Source: Flaviramulus sp.
Lineage (GTDB): Bacteria; Bacteroidota; Bacteroidia; Flavobacteriales; Flavobacteriaceae
Assembly: GCA_030731745.1 (NCBI GenBank)
Contig: JANQTJ010000015.1
Span: 62,001-126,000, forward strand
DNA length: 64,000 nt
Direction: 5' to 3'
Made by a program: the position numbers and the translations under genes. Positions 1 through 7,812 of the stretch are shown here, piece after piece. The stretch's first letter is position 1. Every line of letters begins with the position of its first letter. A model generated the notes under the pieces. It worked only from the letters and a program-made list of their open reading frames with translations. It was not told where the DNA came from and did no database searches.

Positions 1-76
1 GGGTGGAAGACCGGGCTCGAACCGGCGACCCTTGGTACCACAAACCAATGCTCTAACCAACTGAGCTACAACCACC
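1..76 (-). tRNA. tRNA-His (GTG anticodon)
   Basis: The minus strand folds as a tRNA: a D arm with AGTTGGTTAGA, an anticodon stem TTGGT/ACCAA around a TTGTGGT loop (anticodon GTG), and a T arm with TTCGAGC. An extra G before G1, facing C73, is the histidine-identity G-1. In the acceptor stem the fifth and sixth pairs read as U-U mismatches, the other five being normal. The 3' end lies at the window edge, so whether CCA is encoded cannot be judged. Confidence 0.93.
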
Positions 77-171
77 ATGTAACTCCGCATTTTGTAACGC
101 GTGTGCAAATGTAATTGATTTCAATCTTTTCTACAAAGACTTTTTTAATATTTTATTTAAAGAAATTGTAA

Positions 172-891
172 CTACTTTAAATCAAACAAACTATCCACAG
201 CTACATAGCGTTCTACACTAAATCCTTCGGCATATTCTACTCCTACTAACCGCCCTAAATCTCTAGCTCTATACTTTACACTATCTGTAAAATTTTTAGT
301 TGAAATGAGCGTTTCTGGTTCATTACTGTTTTTTTTATAGAATTGAGTTTCATAAGCAAGAACAGAAGCCATTTTTTCATCGATAAATTCAGAAATATCT
401 ACAACAAAATCTGGTTCTAAATTTTTCCACTGCATGTAATGATATACTTGTTTAGGTCTCCAATGTTTTTGAGATTCACCAGAGTTTGTTTTAGTATCAA
501 TTTTAATTAATCCACTTAAAAAACAAGCATCACTAACTAGCTTACTACCTTTACCATGATCAATATGCCTATCTTCAACGGCATTACAAATAATAATTTC
601 AGGTTGGTATTTTCTAATTACTTTTATAATTTCCAACTGGTGTATTTTATCATTTATAAAAAACCCATCAGCAAATTTCAAATTCTCTCTAACAGAAACT
701 CCTAAAATTTTAGCAGATTCGGCCGCTTCAATATACCTAGTCTCGATAGTGCCTCTTGTTCCTAATTCACCTTGTGTTAAATCTATGATACCAACTTTTT
801 TTCCTTTGGCTACCTCTTTTGCAATAGTACCACCACATCCCAATTCAACATCATCTGGATGAGCGCCAAAAGCAAGAATATCTAATTTCAT
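172..891 (-). CDS. bshB1: Bacillithiol biosynthesis deacetylase BshB1
   Basis: This is a 239-residue LmbE/PIG-L-fold zinc hydrolase. It is expected to remove the acetyl group from GlcNAc-malate to give GlcN-malate, the second step of bacillithiol synthesis in the cytoplasm. The metal motif AHPDDVELGCGG lies at residues 10-21 and a second ligand set, RHIDHG, near residue 108, so His11, Asp14 and His112 are the likely zinc ligands. Length and the C-terminal YAEGF segment match BshB1 closely, which separates it from the larger PIG-L protein at 17.4 kb. The ATG start is supported by the motif sitting right at the N-terminus. It stands alone between tRNA-His and a divergent transporter gene. Confidence 0.9.
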   Translation of the reverse strand: MKLDILAFGAHPDDVELGCGGTIAKEVAKGKKVGIIDLTQGELGTRGTIETRYIEAAESAKILGVSVRENLKFADGFFINDKIHQLEIIKVIRKYQPEIIICNAVEDRHIDHGKGSKLVSDACFLSGLIKIDTKTNSGESQKHWRPKQVYHYMQWKNLEPDFVVDISEFIDEKMASVLAYETQFYKKNSNEPETLISTKNFTDSVKYRARDLGRLVGVEYAEGFSVERYVAVDSLFDLK

Positions 892-1186
892 ACTTAATTT
901 TTATAATTTTTAATCTAGTTTGTATATTTCTTATGTAATAATTTACAATAAAAACTCAGAAAAACTCAGAAAATCTCAAAACTCATAATCACGAAAACGT
1001 ATTCGTAATAATAATACTTAATTTTAATACCTTAAAAATACGAATAATTGAAAAGTGTTATTAAAAACCAAAGTATGACAATAGTCATAATTATTGGTCT
1101 TTATCCCTTGTAATTTTACACTAAATAAGGTGTAACAAGCTTTATTTCAATTATGCAAATATAAAGCTAATAAACAATTAGAAAAC

Positions 1187-3028
1187 ATGATTTATTTAAT
1201 GTTACTCATTTTAATTTTAACAATTGGACTTTTTATATGGGGAAAATTCCCTCCTGATGTTATTGCTCTTATTTCTATGATTAGTTTATACTTAACAGGT
1301 ATATTAAATGTAACAGAAACATTGAGCGGATTTAGTAATCCAACTGTTATTATGATTGCCGCACTTTTTATAATTGGAGAAGGTATTGCTCAAACTGGTT
1401 GGACTGCAATGGCTGGCAAGAAATTTATTGAATGGGCTGGTAATAGTGTTCCAAAATTACTAGTAATTGTGACACTTGGAGCTGGTATTTTATCTGGTTT
1501 TGTTAGTAATACAGGTACAGTAGCCACTTTAATGCCTTTAACCATATCGTCTGCTTGGGGTATTGGTACTTTGCCATCTAAAATGTTAATGCCAGTAGCC
1601 TTTGGATCAAATACTGGTGGATTACTTACTTTAACAGGTACACCACCAAACATAATAGCTAGTAATGCTTTATCAAATGCTGGTTTTGAAGGGTTCTCAT
1701 TTTTTGAATTTGCGTTAATTGGTTTTCCGCTTCTAATAATCGCCCTATTGTATTTTAGATACATAGGTTTTAAATTATTACCCAAAAACAAAACTAATAA
1801 CAAACCAGTCAATATCGAATCTACACTTCACAATTGGATTGAAGCATATAAAGTTGATAGTGGATACTATAGATTACGTGTTAGATCGATATCTCCTTTA
1901 TTAAATACCAAAATTGAAGCATGGCAATTTGAAAAAAATTATCATGTATCTATTATTAGAATAAAAAGAAGACATCCAAATTTATTAAAAGGAATACCTG
2001 CTTTTGAGGAATTCCCGAGTCCTAACACAACATTTCTATATCATGATATAATAACAGTAAAAGGTGAAACTGAAGCGATAAATAAAATAATGATAACTTT
2101 TAGACTAGGTCTTTTACCATTAGAACCAATAACAGATGAGCTAAAGCATAATCTTATTAACCAAGAAGTTGGTATGACAGAAGTTATTGTAAACCCAAAC
2201 TCTATTTTAGTTGGCAGAAAATATAAATTAGGAGACTACTTCAAAAGATTTGGTATACAACTTTTAGCAGCCTCTAGAAATAATAAACCATTAGAAGAAA
2301 AAGATATTGTTGTAAAAGTTGGCGACTCTTTTTTAATAAGAGGTACTTGGGAGCATATTGACGATTTAAAAAAACAACATGAAAACTTAGTTATAATTGG
2401 AAGTCCAGAGGGAATGGCTAAAAATGTAGAAAGCCTAAATTTAAAATCATATATAGCATTAGGGGCTTTATTCCTAATGATTATTTTTATGGTTTTTAAT
2501 CTCGTACCTGGCTCAATAGCTGCTTTAATTTCAGCTGGAATTGTTTTATTAACAGGTTGTGTCCCTATAACAAAAGCTTATAAGGGGATTAGTTGGACGA
2601 GTGTTGTAATGATAGCTGCTATGATTCCAATGGGGATTGCATTACAGAAAACGGGAACCGCACAAATTATAGCAAATGGTTTAGTTAGATATTTAGGATC
2701 TATACATCCTATAGCCTTACTAGGTGGAGTGTTTCTACTAACTACAACCTTTAGCCAAGTAATAAATAACTCTGCTACAGCTGTATTAATGGCCCCAATA
2801 GCCATATTAGCTGCAAATTCTTTAAACTTATCACCAGCGCCATTTATGATAGTAGTTGCAATTAGTGCTTCAACTGCATTTTTAACACCCATTGGAACAA
2901 CAACAAACGCCATGGTGATGACAGCAGGAGGTTATAAATTTATAGATTACCTTAAAGTTGGAGCGCCCCTATTATTTATATTTTTTATACTAACGTTAAT
3001 ATTAGTGCCAGTAATTTGGCCATTTTAA
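1187..3028 (+). CDS. SLC13-family anion permease with TrkA-C domains
   Basis: A 613-residue inner-membrane transporter of the divalent anion:sodium symporter (SLC13/ArsB-like) group. The N-terminal half (about 1-200) and the C-terminal half (about 420-613) are hydrophobic and carry the repeated hairpin motifs of the family, such as SNTGTVATLMP and INNSATAVLMAP. Between them, about residues 215-395 form a soluble region that looks like two RCK_C/TrkA-C domains, often found in bacterial members and thought to sense a ligand. The substrate (sulfate, dicarboxylate or other) cannot be told from sequence. pckA follows 33 bases downstream on the same strand, so co-transcription with gluconeogenic PckA is plausible and would fit a dicarboxylate, but this is inference. 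Confidence 0.85.
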   Translation: MIYLMLLILILTIGLFIWGKFPPDVIALISMISLYLTGILNVTETLSGFSNPTVIMIAALFIIGEGIAQTGWTAMAGKKFIEWAGNSVPKLLVIVTLGAGILSGFVSNTGTVATLMPLTISSAWGIGTLPSKMLMPVAFGSNTGGLLTLTGTPPNIIASNALSNAGFEGFSFFEFALIGFPLLIIALLYFRYIGFKLLPKNKTNNKPVNIESTLHNWIEAYKVDSGYYRLRVRSISPLLNTKIEAWQFEKNYHVSIIRIKRRHPNLLKGIPAFEEFPSPNTTFLYHDIITVKGETEAINKIMITFRLGLLPLEPITDELKHNLINQEVGMTEVIVNPNSILVGRKYKLGDYFKRFGIQLLAASRNNKPLEEKDIVVKVGDSFLIRGTWEHIDDLKKQHENLVIIGSPEGMAKNVESLNLKSYIALGALFLMIIFMVFNLVPGSIAALISAGIVLLTGCVPITKAYKGISWTSVVMIAAMIPMGIALQKTGTAQIIANGLVRYLGSIHPIALLGGVFLLTTTFSQVINNSATAVLMAPIAILAANSLNLSPAPFMIVVAISASTAFLTPIGTTTNAMVMTAGGYKFIDYLKVGAPLLFIFFILTLILVPVIWPF

Positions 3029-3061
3029 TTAAAATAAATACAAACCTTAAAATTTAATAAA

Positions 3062-4693
3062 ATGAAAGAGTCAGTAACAATCGAAAACTTAGCGAGTTTA
3101 GCTAAATACGGGATAAAAAACGTTGATGTTCATTGGAACTTATCTCCAGAAAAACTTCAAGAAATTACCATTGAAAATAACATGGGTAAAGAAACTGCAG
3201 ATGGAACCTTAGCAATAAATACGGGAAAATTTACAGGACGTTCTCCCCAAGATCGTTTTATTGTAAAAGATGATTATACAACAGAAAAAGTTTGGTGGGG
3301 AAAAACTAATAAAGCTATTACGCCAGAAAACTTTGATAAACTTGAAAAAGAAGTCACTAAATACCTTTCAGGAAAAGAGATTTACGCCAGAGATGGTTAT
3401 GTGTGCGCAGAACCAGAATTTAGAACAAATATTAGAACCGTAACAGAATATCCTTGGTCTAATCTATTTGTTTATAATATGTTTTTAAGACCAAGTTTAA
3501 AAGAACTTGAAAACTTTAAAGAAGACTGGTTGGTTCTTGATGCACCAGGATACGAATGTCCTAATCCTAAAGAATATGGTATTCGTCAAGGAAACTTCTC
3601 TATTATAAACTTCACCAAAAAAATCGCATTAATAGGTGGATCCGCATATACTGGGGAAATGAAAAAAGGTATTTTCTCAGCTTTAAATATGATATTACCT
3701 GTTGAAAAAAATGTATTACCAATGCACTGTTCTGCTAATGTTGGCAAAAGAGGTGATACAGCTATTTTCTTTGGATTATCGGGTACTGGAAAAACAACAC
3801 TTTCTGCCGATCCAGATAGAAAATTAATTGGAGACGATGAACATGGGTGGACAGCCGATAACGTTATTTTTAATTTTGAAGGCGGTTGTTATGCTAAAGT
3901 AATTGATTTAACTGAAGAAAAAGAACCAGATATTTTTAAAGCAATTAAACCCGGTGCTTTATTAGAAAACATTATTTTAAAAGAAAATGGCGAACCTGAC
4001 TATGAAGATAGTAGTATTACACAAAACACTCGTGTAAGTTACCCAATTTATCATATTGATAATTTTCAAGAAACACTGTATGCAAACAATCCAAAAAACA
4101 TTTTCTTTTTAACTTGTGACGCATTTGGTGTTCTGCCTCCAGTATCTAAACTTACACCTGGTCAAGCTGCTTATCATTTTATATCTGGTTACACAGCAAA
4201 AGTAGCAGGAACCGAGGCTGGTGTTACTGAACCTGTACCCTCATTCTCTGCTTGTTTTGGCGAACCATTTATGCCACTTCACCCAACGGTTTATGGAGAA
4301 ATGTTAAGTAAAAAAATGCAAGATGCTGGTGTTAATGTTTGGTTAATTAATACTGGTTGGAGTGCAGGACCATATGGCGTTGGTTCTCGTATAAAATTAA
4401 AATATACAAGAGCTATGATTACAGCTATTCTTAATGGTGATTTAGATGAAGTAGATTACGAACAAAACTTTATTTTTGGTTTGTTTATGCCTAAATATTG
4501 TCCTGGTGTCCCTTCTGAAATTTTAGACCCAATGAATACCTGGTTACAAAAAGGAGCTTATGTTGGAAAAGCTATACAATTAGCACACTCTTTCCATTTA
4601 AACTTTGAGAAATTTGCTCACCAAGCATCTGAACAAATTATTGAAGGTGGACCATTAATTGATGAACATCATCATTTACACGAACACTTTTAA
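3062..4693 (+). CDS. pckA: Phosphoenolpyruvate carboxykinase (ATP)
   Basis: Converts oxaloacetate and ATP to phosphoenolpyruvate, CO2 and ADP, the entry step of gluconeogenesis. The 543-residue length is normal for the ATP-dependent family. Diagnostic motifs are the kinase P-loop GLSGTGKTTLSADP (residues 238-251), GDDEHGW just after it, FTGRSPQDRF near residue 57, and the metal-site histidine segment PMHCSANVG near residue 220. It ends 19 bases before a perfect palindromic terminator and probably shares a transcript with the permease gene upstream. Confidence 0.97.
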   Translation: MKESVTIENLASLAKYGIKNVDVHWNLSPEKLQEITIENNMGKETADGTLAINTGKFTGRSPQDRFIVKDDYTTEKVWWGKTNKAITPENFDKLEKEVTKYLSGKEIYARDGYVCAEPEFRTNIRTVTEYPWSNLFVYNMFLRPSLKELENFKEDWLVLDAPGYECPNPKEYGIRQGNFSIINFTKKIALIGGSAYTGEMKKGIFSALNMILPVEKNVLPMHCSANVGKRGDTAIFFGLSGTGKTTLSADPDRKLIGDDEHGWTADNVIFNFEGGCYAKVIDLTEEKEPDIFKAIKPGALLENIILKENGEPDYEDSSITQNTRVSYPIYHIDNFQETLYANNPKNIFFLTCDAFGVLPPVSKLTPGQAAYHFISGYTAKVAGTEAGVTEPVPSFSACFGEPFMPLHPTVYGEMLSKKMQDAGVNVWLINTGWSAGPYGVGSRIKLKYTRAMITAILNGDLDEVDYEQNFIFGLFMPKYCPGVPSEILDPMNTWLQKGAYVGKAIQLAHSFHLNFEKFAHQASEQIIEGGPLIDEHHHLHEHF

Positions 4694-4711
4694 TTAGAGT
4701 TATAATTTATC

Positions 4712-4737
4712 AAAAGGAGCTCATATGAGCTCCTTTT
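4712..4737. terminator. Rho-independent terminator after pckA
   Basis: A perfect 26-base palindrome: an AAAAGGAGCTCAT arm and its exact complement ending in CTCCTTTT, with T-rich ends on both strands. It sits 19 bases past the pckA stop and 43 bases before the DUF2490 gene. Confidence 0.85.
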
Positions 4738-4779
4738 ATTCTATTCAAAATAGAAAACACAATACTCCAATAAAACCCA

Positions 4780-5451
4780 ATGAAGTACTTACTTATTACA
4801 ATATTATTTATTTTTACTTTTAAGTTGAGTTATTCTCAAATAACACCTGAAGATAAATTTGGTGCATGGTACACCCTAGATGTTAATCATAAAATCTTTA
4901 ATAAAATCAGCATTAAAACTGGTATTCAACTTCGTTCATTTGAAGTATTTGATAATATTAACCTTTTATTTTATTATACTGGTTTTGATTACCAATTAAA
5001 TAAAAACACGAAACTAACTCTGGTATATTGTTATTTAGACATCGACAGAAGTTTTCTGATTTCGGGTGAAAATCACCTTTATGAAAACAGACCTTATGAA
5101 CAAATTACCTATAAATGCAAATTATTTAAATTACCTGTTTACCAAAGATTTAGATTAGAACATCGCTTTTTGAATTTTAAAAATAATCACTCATTACTCA
5201 ATAGATTTCGTTATCAGTTAGGTGCAAAAATTAACATAAATAAAACCTTTTTTTTAAACATCAATAATGAGGTTTTTGCAAACTTAAAAGGTGAAGTTTT
5301 TAATGAAAATAGATTTTACACCGCAATCGGGATGAATATCTCTAAAAACAATAGTATACAATTAGGATATCTAAACCACGAAATAAATAATCAAAATTTA
5401 AATCGTTTACAAGTTGGTTTATACTTTAAAACAGATTTAAGAAAAAACTAA
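4780..5451 (+). CDS. DUF2490 outer-membrane-like protein
   Basis: A 223-residue protein with a clear signal peptide (about residues 1-19, cut after YS before QITPE). The mature part is an alternating hydrophobic/polar, Tyr- and Asn-rich beta pattern with short turns, as in DUF2490 proteins, which are predicted small outer-membrane beta-barrels. The opening DKFGAWYTLDVNH is typical of the family. Its function is unknown. It is preceded by the pckA terminator and faces rlmF convergently with only 13 bases between the two stops. Confidence 0.7.
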   Translation: MKYLLITILFIFTFKLSYSQITPEDKFGAWYTLDVNHKIFNKISIKTGIQLRSFEVFDNINLLFYYTGFDYQLNKNTKLTLVYCYLDIDRSFLISGENHLYENRPYEQITYKCKLFKLPVYQRFRLEHRFLNFKNNHSLLNRFRYQLGAKININKTFFLNINNEVFANLKGEVFNENRFYTAIGMNISKNNSIQLGYLNHEINNQNLNRLQVGLYFKTDLRKN

Positions 5452-5464
5452 AACTACTTTGAAA

Positions 5465-6340
5465 TCAGCTAAAAGTCCAAGCAATAATTCTAGATATTTT
5501 ATTACCTTGAACCATATTTATAGTTTTAATATCAGTAGCTTTTAACTTTTTTAGAGAGCTATAAACCCCTTTAATTAGCTCTTTTTTAGATACTAATGTA
5601 GTAAACCATATACATTGATTTTTAAACAATGAACTTTCATATAAATAATTATGTATAAATGCTTTTTCACCACCTTCATACCATAATTCATTTTTTAAAC
5701 CTGAAAAATTTCGAACAAATTTATTATCATCCTTATTCAATCCTCTCAATTTTCTGGTTGTAGCTTCTATAGCTTCAATCTCAGACTTATAAAATGGTGG
5801 ATTACAAATGGAAACTGTAAATCTATCATCTTTATTTAAAATACCTTGAAATATTTTAGAACGCTCCTTTTGATGCTTTAGTTTAACAACATAGTTTAAT
5901 TGATTTTTATTGATAATATTTTGTGCGTACTTTAACGACGCTGTATTTATATCTGTTCCAACAAAAGTCCAATCATACGCTGCATTTCCTAAAATAGGAT
6001 AAATACAAGTAGCCCCTGTTCCAATATCTAAAACCTTAATATTAACTTTAATGTTTGAGGTTTCCAATAAATCAGCAATGTGATGAATATAATCAACTCT
6101 TCCTGGAATTGGCGGACATAAATTAACATCAGGGAATTCCCAAAAACTAATATTATAATAAGTAAATAACAATGCTGTATTCAATGCTTTTACAGCATTT
6201 GGATTTGCAAAATCAATTGTTCTATTTTCAAATTTATTTAGAAAAACAAAAGGTAACAAATTGGGATATAATTTGCATAACGCATCTAAATCATAGCCTG
6301 ACTTATGCTTATTTTTTGGATGAAAGTTTTGGTTATTAAT
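5465..6340 (-). CDS. rlmF: 23S rRNA adenine-1618 N6-methyltransferase (RlmF-like), unusual start
   Basis: A class I SAM-dependent methyltransferase expected to methylate A1618 of 23S rRNA. Family signatures are TIDFANPNAVKALN, CPPIPGRVDYIHHIADLL, the SAM motif LDIGTGATCIYP and the adenine-methylase motif NPPFY. The ORF track starts at a TTG (6259), but the reading frame stays open upstream and encodes the conserved family N-terminus (FHPKNKHKSGYDLDALCKLY). No ATG, GTG or TTG exists in frame for that part. I place the start at an ATT (6338-6340), giving 291 residues, close to the roughly 300 of E. coli RlmF. The start is uncertain; the family call is firm. It is divergent from the HAD gene at 6454. 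Confidence 0.8.
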   Translation of the reverse strand: MNNQNFHPKNKHKSGYDLDALCKLYPNLLPFVFLNKFENRTIDFANPNAVKALNTALLFTYYNISFWEFPDVNLCPPIPGRVDYIHHIADLLETSNIKVNIKVLDIGTGATCIYPILGNAAYDWTFVGTDINTASLKYAQNIINKNQLNYVVKLKHQKERSKIFQGILNKDDRFTVSICNPPFYKSEIEAIEATTRKLRGLNKDDNKFVRNFSGLKNELWYEGGEKAFIHNYLYESSLFKNQCIWFTTLVSKKELIKGVYSSLKKLKATDIKTINMVQGNKISRIIAWTFS

Positions 6341-6453
6341 GATTTCTTTAAAGTTAATTAAATAATTAGTGATGCCAGTAAAATTAATGATTTCAAACTT
6401 AAAATGAGTATCGTGGTTAAATGAAATATTTTATCTTCGTAAAAAAATTATAG

Positions 6454-7113
6454 ATGTTAAGAGCAGTTATTTTTGATATGGATGGCGTTATTATAGATAG
6501 CGAACCAATGCATAACAAAGCCTATAACGATATGTTTAATGAGATTGGAATTGATGTTTCAACCGAACTTTATGAATCTTTTACTGGGCAATCAACCATA
6601 AATATTTGCAAGCGTTTGTGTGACCATTTTAAATTAGTGCATGCACCTGAAACATTAGTATTTATTAAGCGAAAACACTATAACCGTTTTTTTGAAAGTA
6701 ATTCAGACTTAACACTCATTGATGGTGCTCTCGATTTAATAAAAGATTACCATAACAATGGATTAAAATTGGTATTAGCCTCATCGGCAGCTATGATGAG
6801 TATTGAACAAATATTTGATCGATTTGATTTAGATAAGTATTTTATTACAAAATTTAGTGGTGGCGATTTAAAACAAAGTAAACCGCATCCAGAAATTTTT
6901 ATTAAAGCTGCTGAAGCTACAGGTTTTACTAATAAGGAATGTATGGTTATAGAAGACTCTACTAACGGTATAGAAGCTGCAAAAGCAGCACATATATTTT
7001 GTGTAGGTTATGATAGTTTTCACTCAAAAAATCAAGATTACAGTAAAGCAAATATGGTAATTAAAAATTTTGAGGAAATAACTTATTCAAAAATTAATAA
7101 ACTTTTTTTGTAA
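6454..7113 (+). CDS. HAD-superfamily phosphatase / beta-phosphoglucomutase-like
   Basis: A 219-residue HAD subfamily I hydrolase with a helical cap, of the kind that acts on small sugar phosphates or moves phosphate on glucose. Motif I is FDMDGVIIDSE at the N-terminus (nucleophile and acid Asp), motif II is the Ser in LASSA near residue 110, motif III Lys lies in QSKPHPE, and motif IV is EDSTNG. The cap lies at about residues 16-85. The exact substrate is not readable. It is a single gene, divergent from rlmF, with a TATCTTCG box about 22 bases before the ATG. Confidence 0.85.
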   Translation: MLRAVIFDMDGVIIDSEPMHNKAYNDMFNEIGIDVSTELYESFTGQSTINICKRLCDHFKLVHAPETLVFIKRKHYNRFFESNSDLTLIDGALDLIKDYHNNGLKLVLASSAAMMSIEQIFDRFDLDKYFITKFSGGDLKQSKPHPEIFIKAAEATGFTNKECMVIEDSTNGIEAAKAAHIFCVGYDSFHSKNQDYSKANMVIKNFEEITYSKINKLFL

Positions 7114-7119
7114 ACAAAA

Positions 7120-7275
7120 TCACCACTGATTATCTTCTCTAGCTTTTTTAATGATAGCCTTTAATCGTTCTTTTCTAATAAATTCTTCAGCTTTCTTCTT
7201 ATTCTTTTTTTGAGCCATTAATTTTGAATGCTTAGCTTTGTTTTTTGTGTTCTTATCGCGCCCTGTTTTTGCCAT
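7120..7275 (-). CDS. Small basic lysine-rich protein, unknown function
   Basis: A 51-residue ORF too short for the supplied track, starting MAKTGRDKNTKNKAKHSK and ending with EDNQW. It is extremely rich in Lys and Arg (with an AQKKNKKKAEE stretch), highly hydrophilic, and has no signal or membrane segment, which would suit a nucleic-acid or ribosome associated peptide. Its start lies 8 bases past the end of the broken mscL gene on the same strand, so it may be the second gene of that transcript. I recognise no named family. Confidence 0.55.
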   Translation of the reverse strand: MAKTGRDKNTKNKAKHSKLMAQKKNKKKAEEFIRKERLKAIIKKAREDNQW

Positions 7276-7283
7276 ATTTTAGA

Positions 7284-7727
7284 TTATTTCTTGCTTTTTA
7301 ATAGGGTGTTTTGCTCTTCCATTAAACTGGTTAGTTTTGCTAATAACCCAATGGCTTTTGGTGTTGTAACTGTATTATCATTCGCGTCTTGGGCTTTATT
7401 CCTAAGTTTATTCATAAACTTAACAATTATAAAAACAGTAAAACCTATTATGAAAAAGTCTAAAAAAGCCTCACCTAAAGCGCCATAACCAATAGCAACT
7501 TCTTCCCTAAGGATATAACCTTAGGCATTAGTTACAACTTCTTTTAAAATGATTTTTTTATCTTCAAAATTAACACCATCTGTTAAAAGTGATAATGGTG
7601 GCAAAAACACTTTTTTAACTAATACATCGATAACTTTATTGAAGGCAACACCAATAATAATACCAATGGCCATATCCATCATATTACCTTTTACTGCAAA
7701 CTCTTTAAATTCTTTAAATAATTTCAT
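7284..7727 (-). pseudogene. mscL: mscL, large-conductance mechanosensitive channel, interrupted by an in-frame stop
   Basis: The first 68 codons encode the MscL start (MKLFKEFKEFAVKGNMMDMA, then the first membrane helix GIIIGVAFNKVI) and the periplasmic loop. Codon 69 (7521-7523) is TAA. Reading straight on in the same frame gives the rest of MscL: GYILREEVAIGYGALG, the second membrane helix FLDFFIIGFTVFIIVKFMNKL and a C-terminal helix, stopping at 7284-7286, 147 codons in all. Family members usually have a Glu or similar at that spot, so one base change (such as GAA to TAA) explains it. The product as read would keep only helix 1 and probably not form a channel. The plus-strand ORFs here are shadows. 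Confidence 0.85.
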
Positions 7728-7812
7728 ACCTAAACTGTTTTTAAAAAAACAGCAAAGATAATTAGATTGAAATTACAAGTAAAATTATTAATTCAAAATA
7801 GCTTTTAAGGTA

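Noticed and set aside
7228-7761. Plus-strand ORFs 7228..7488 and 7549..7761
   Set aside because: They are antisense shadows of the small basic gene and of the interrupted mscL, whose minus-strand reading is unmistakable.
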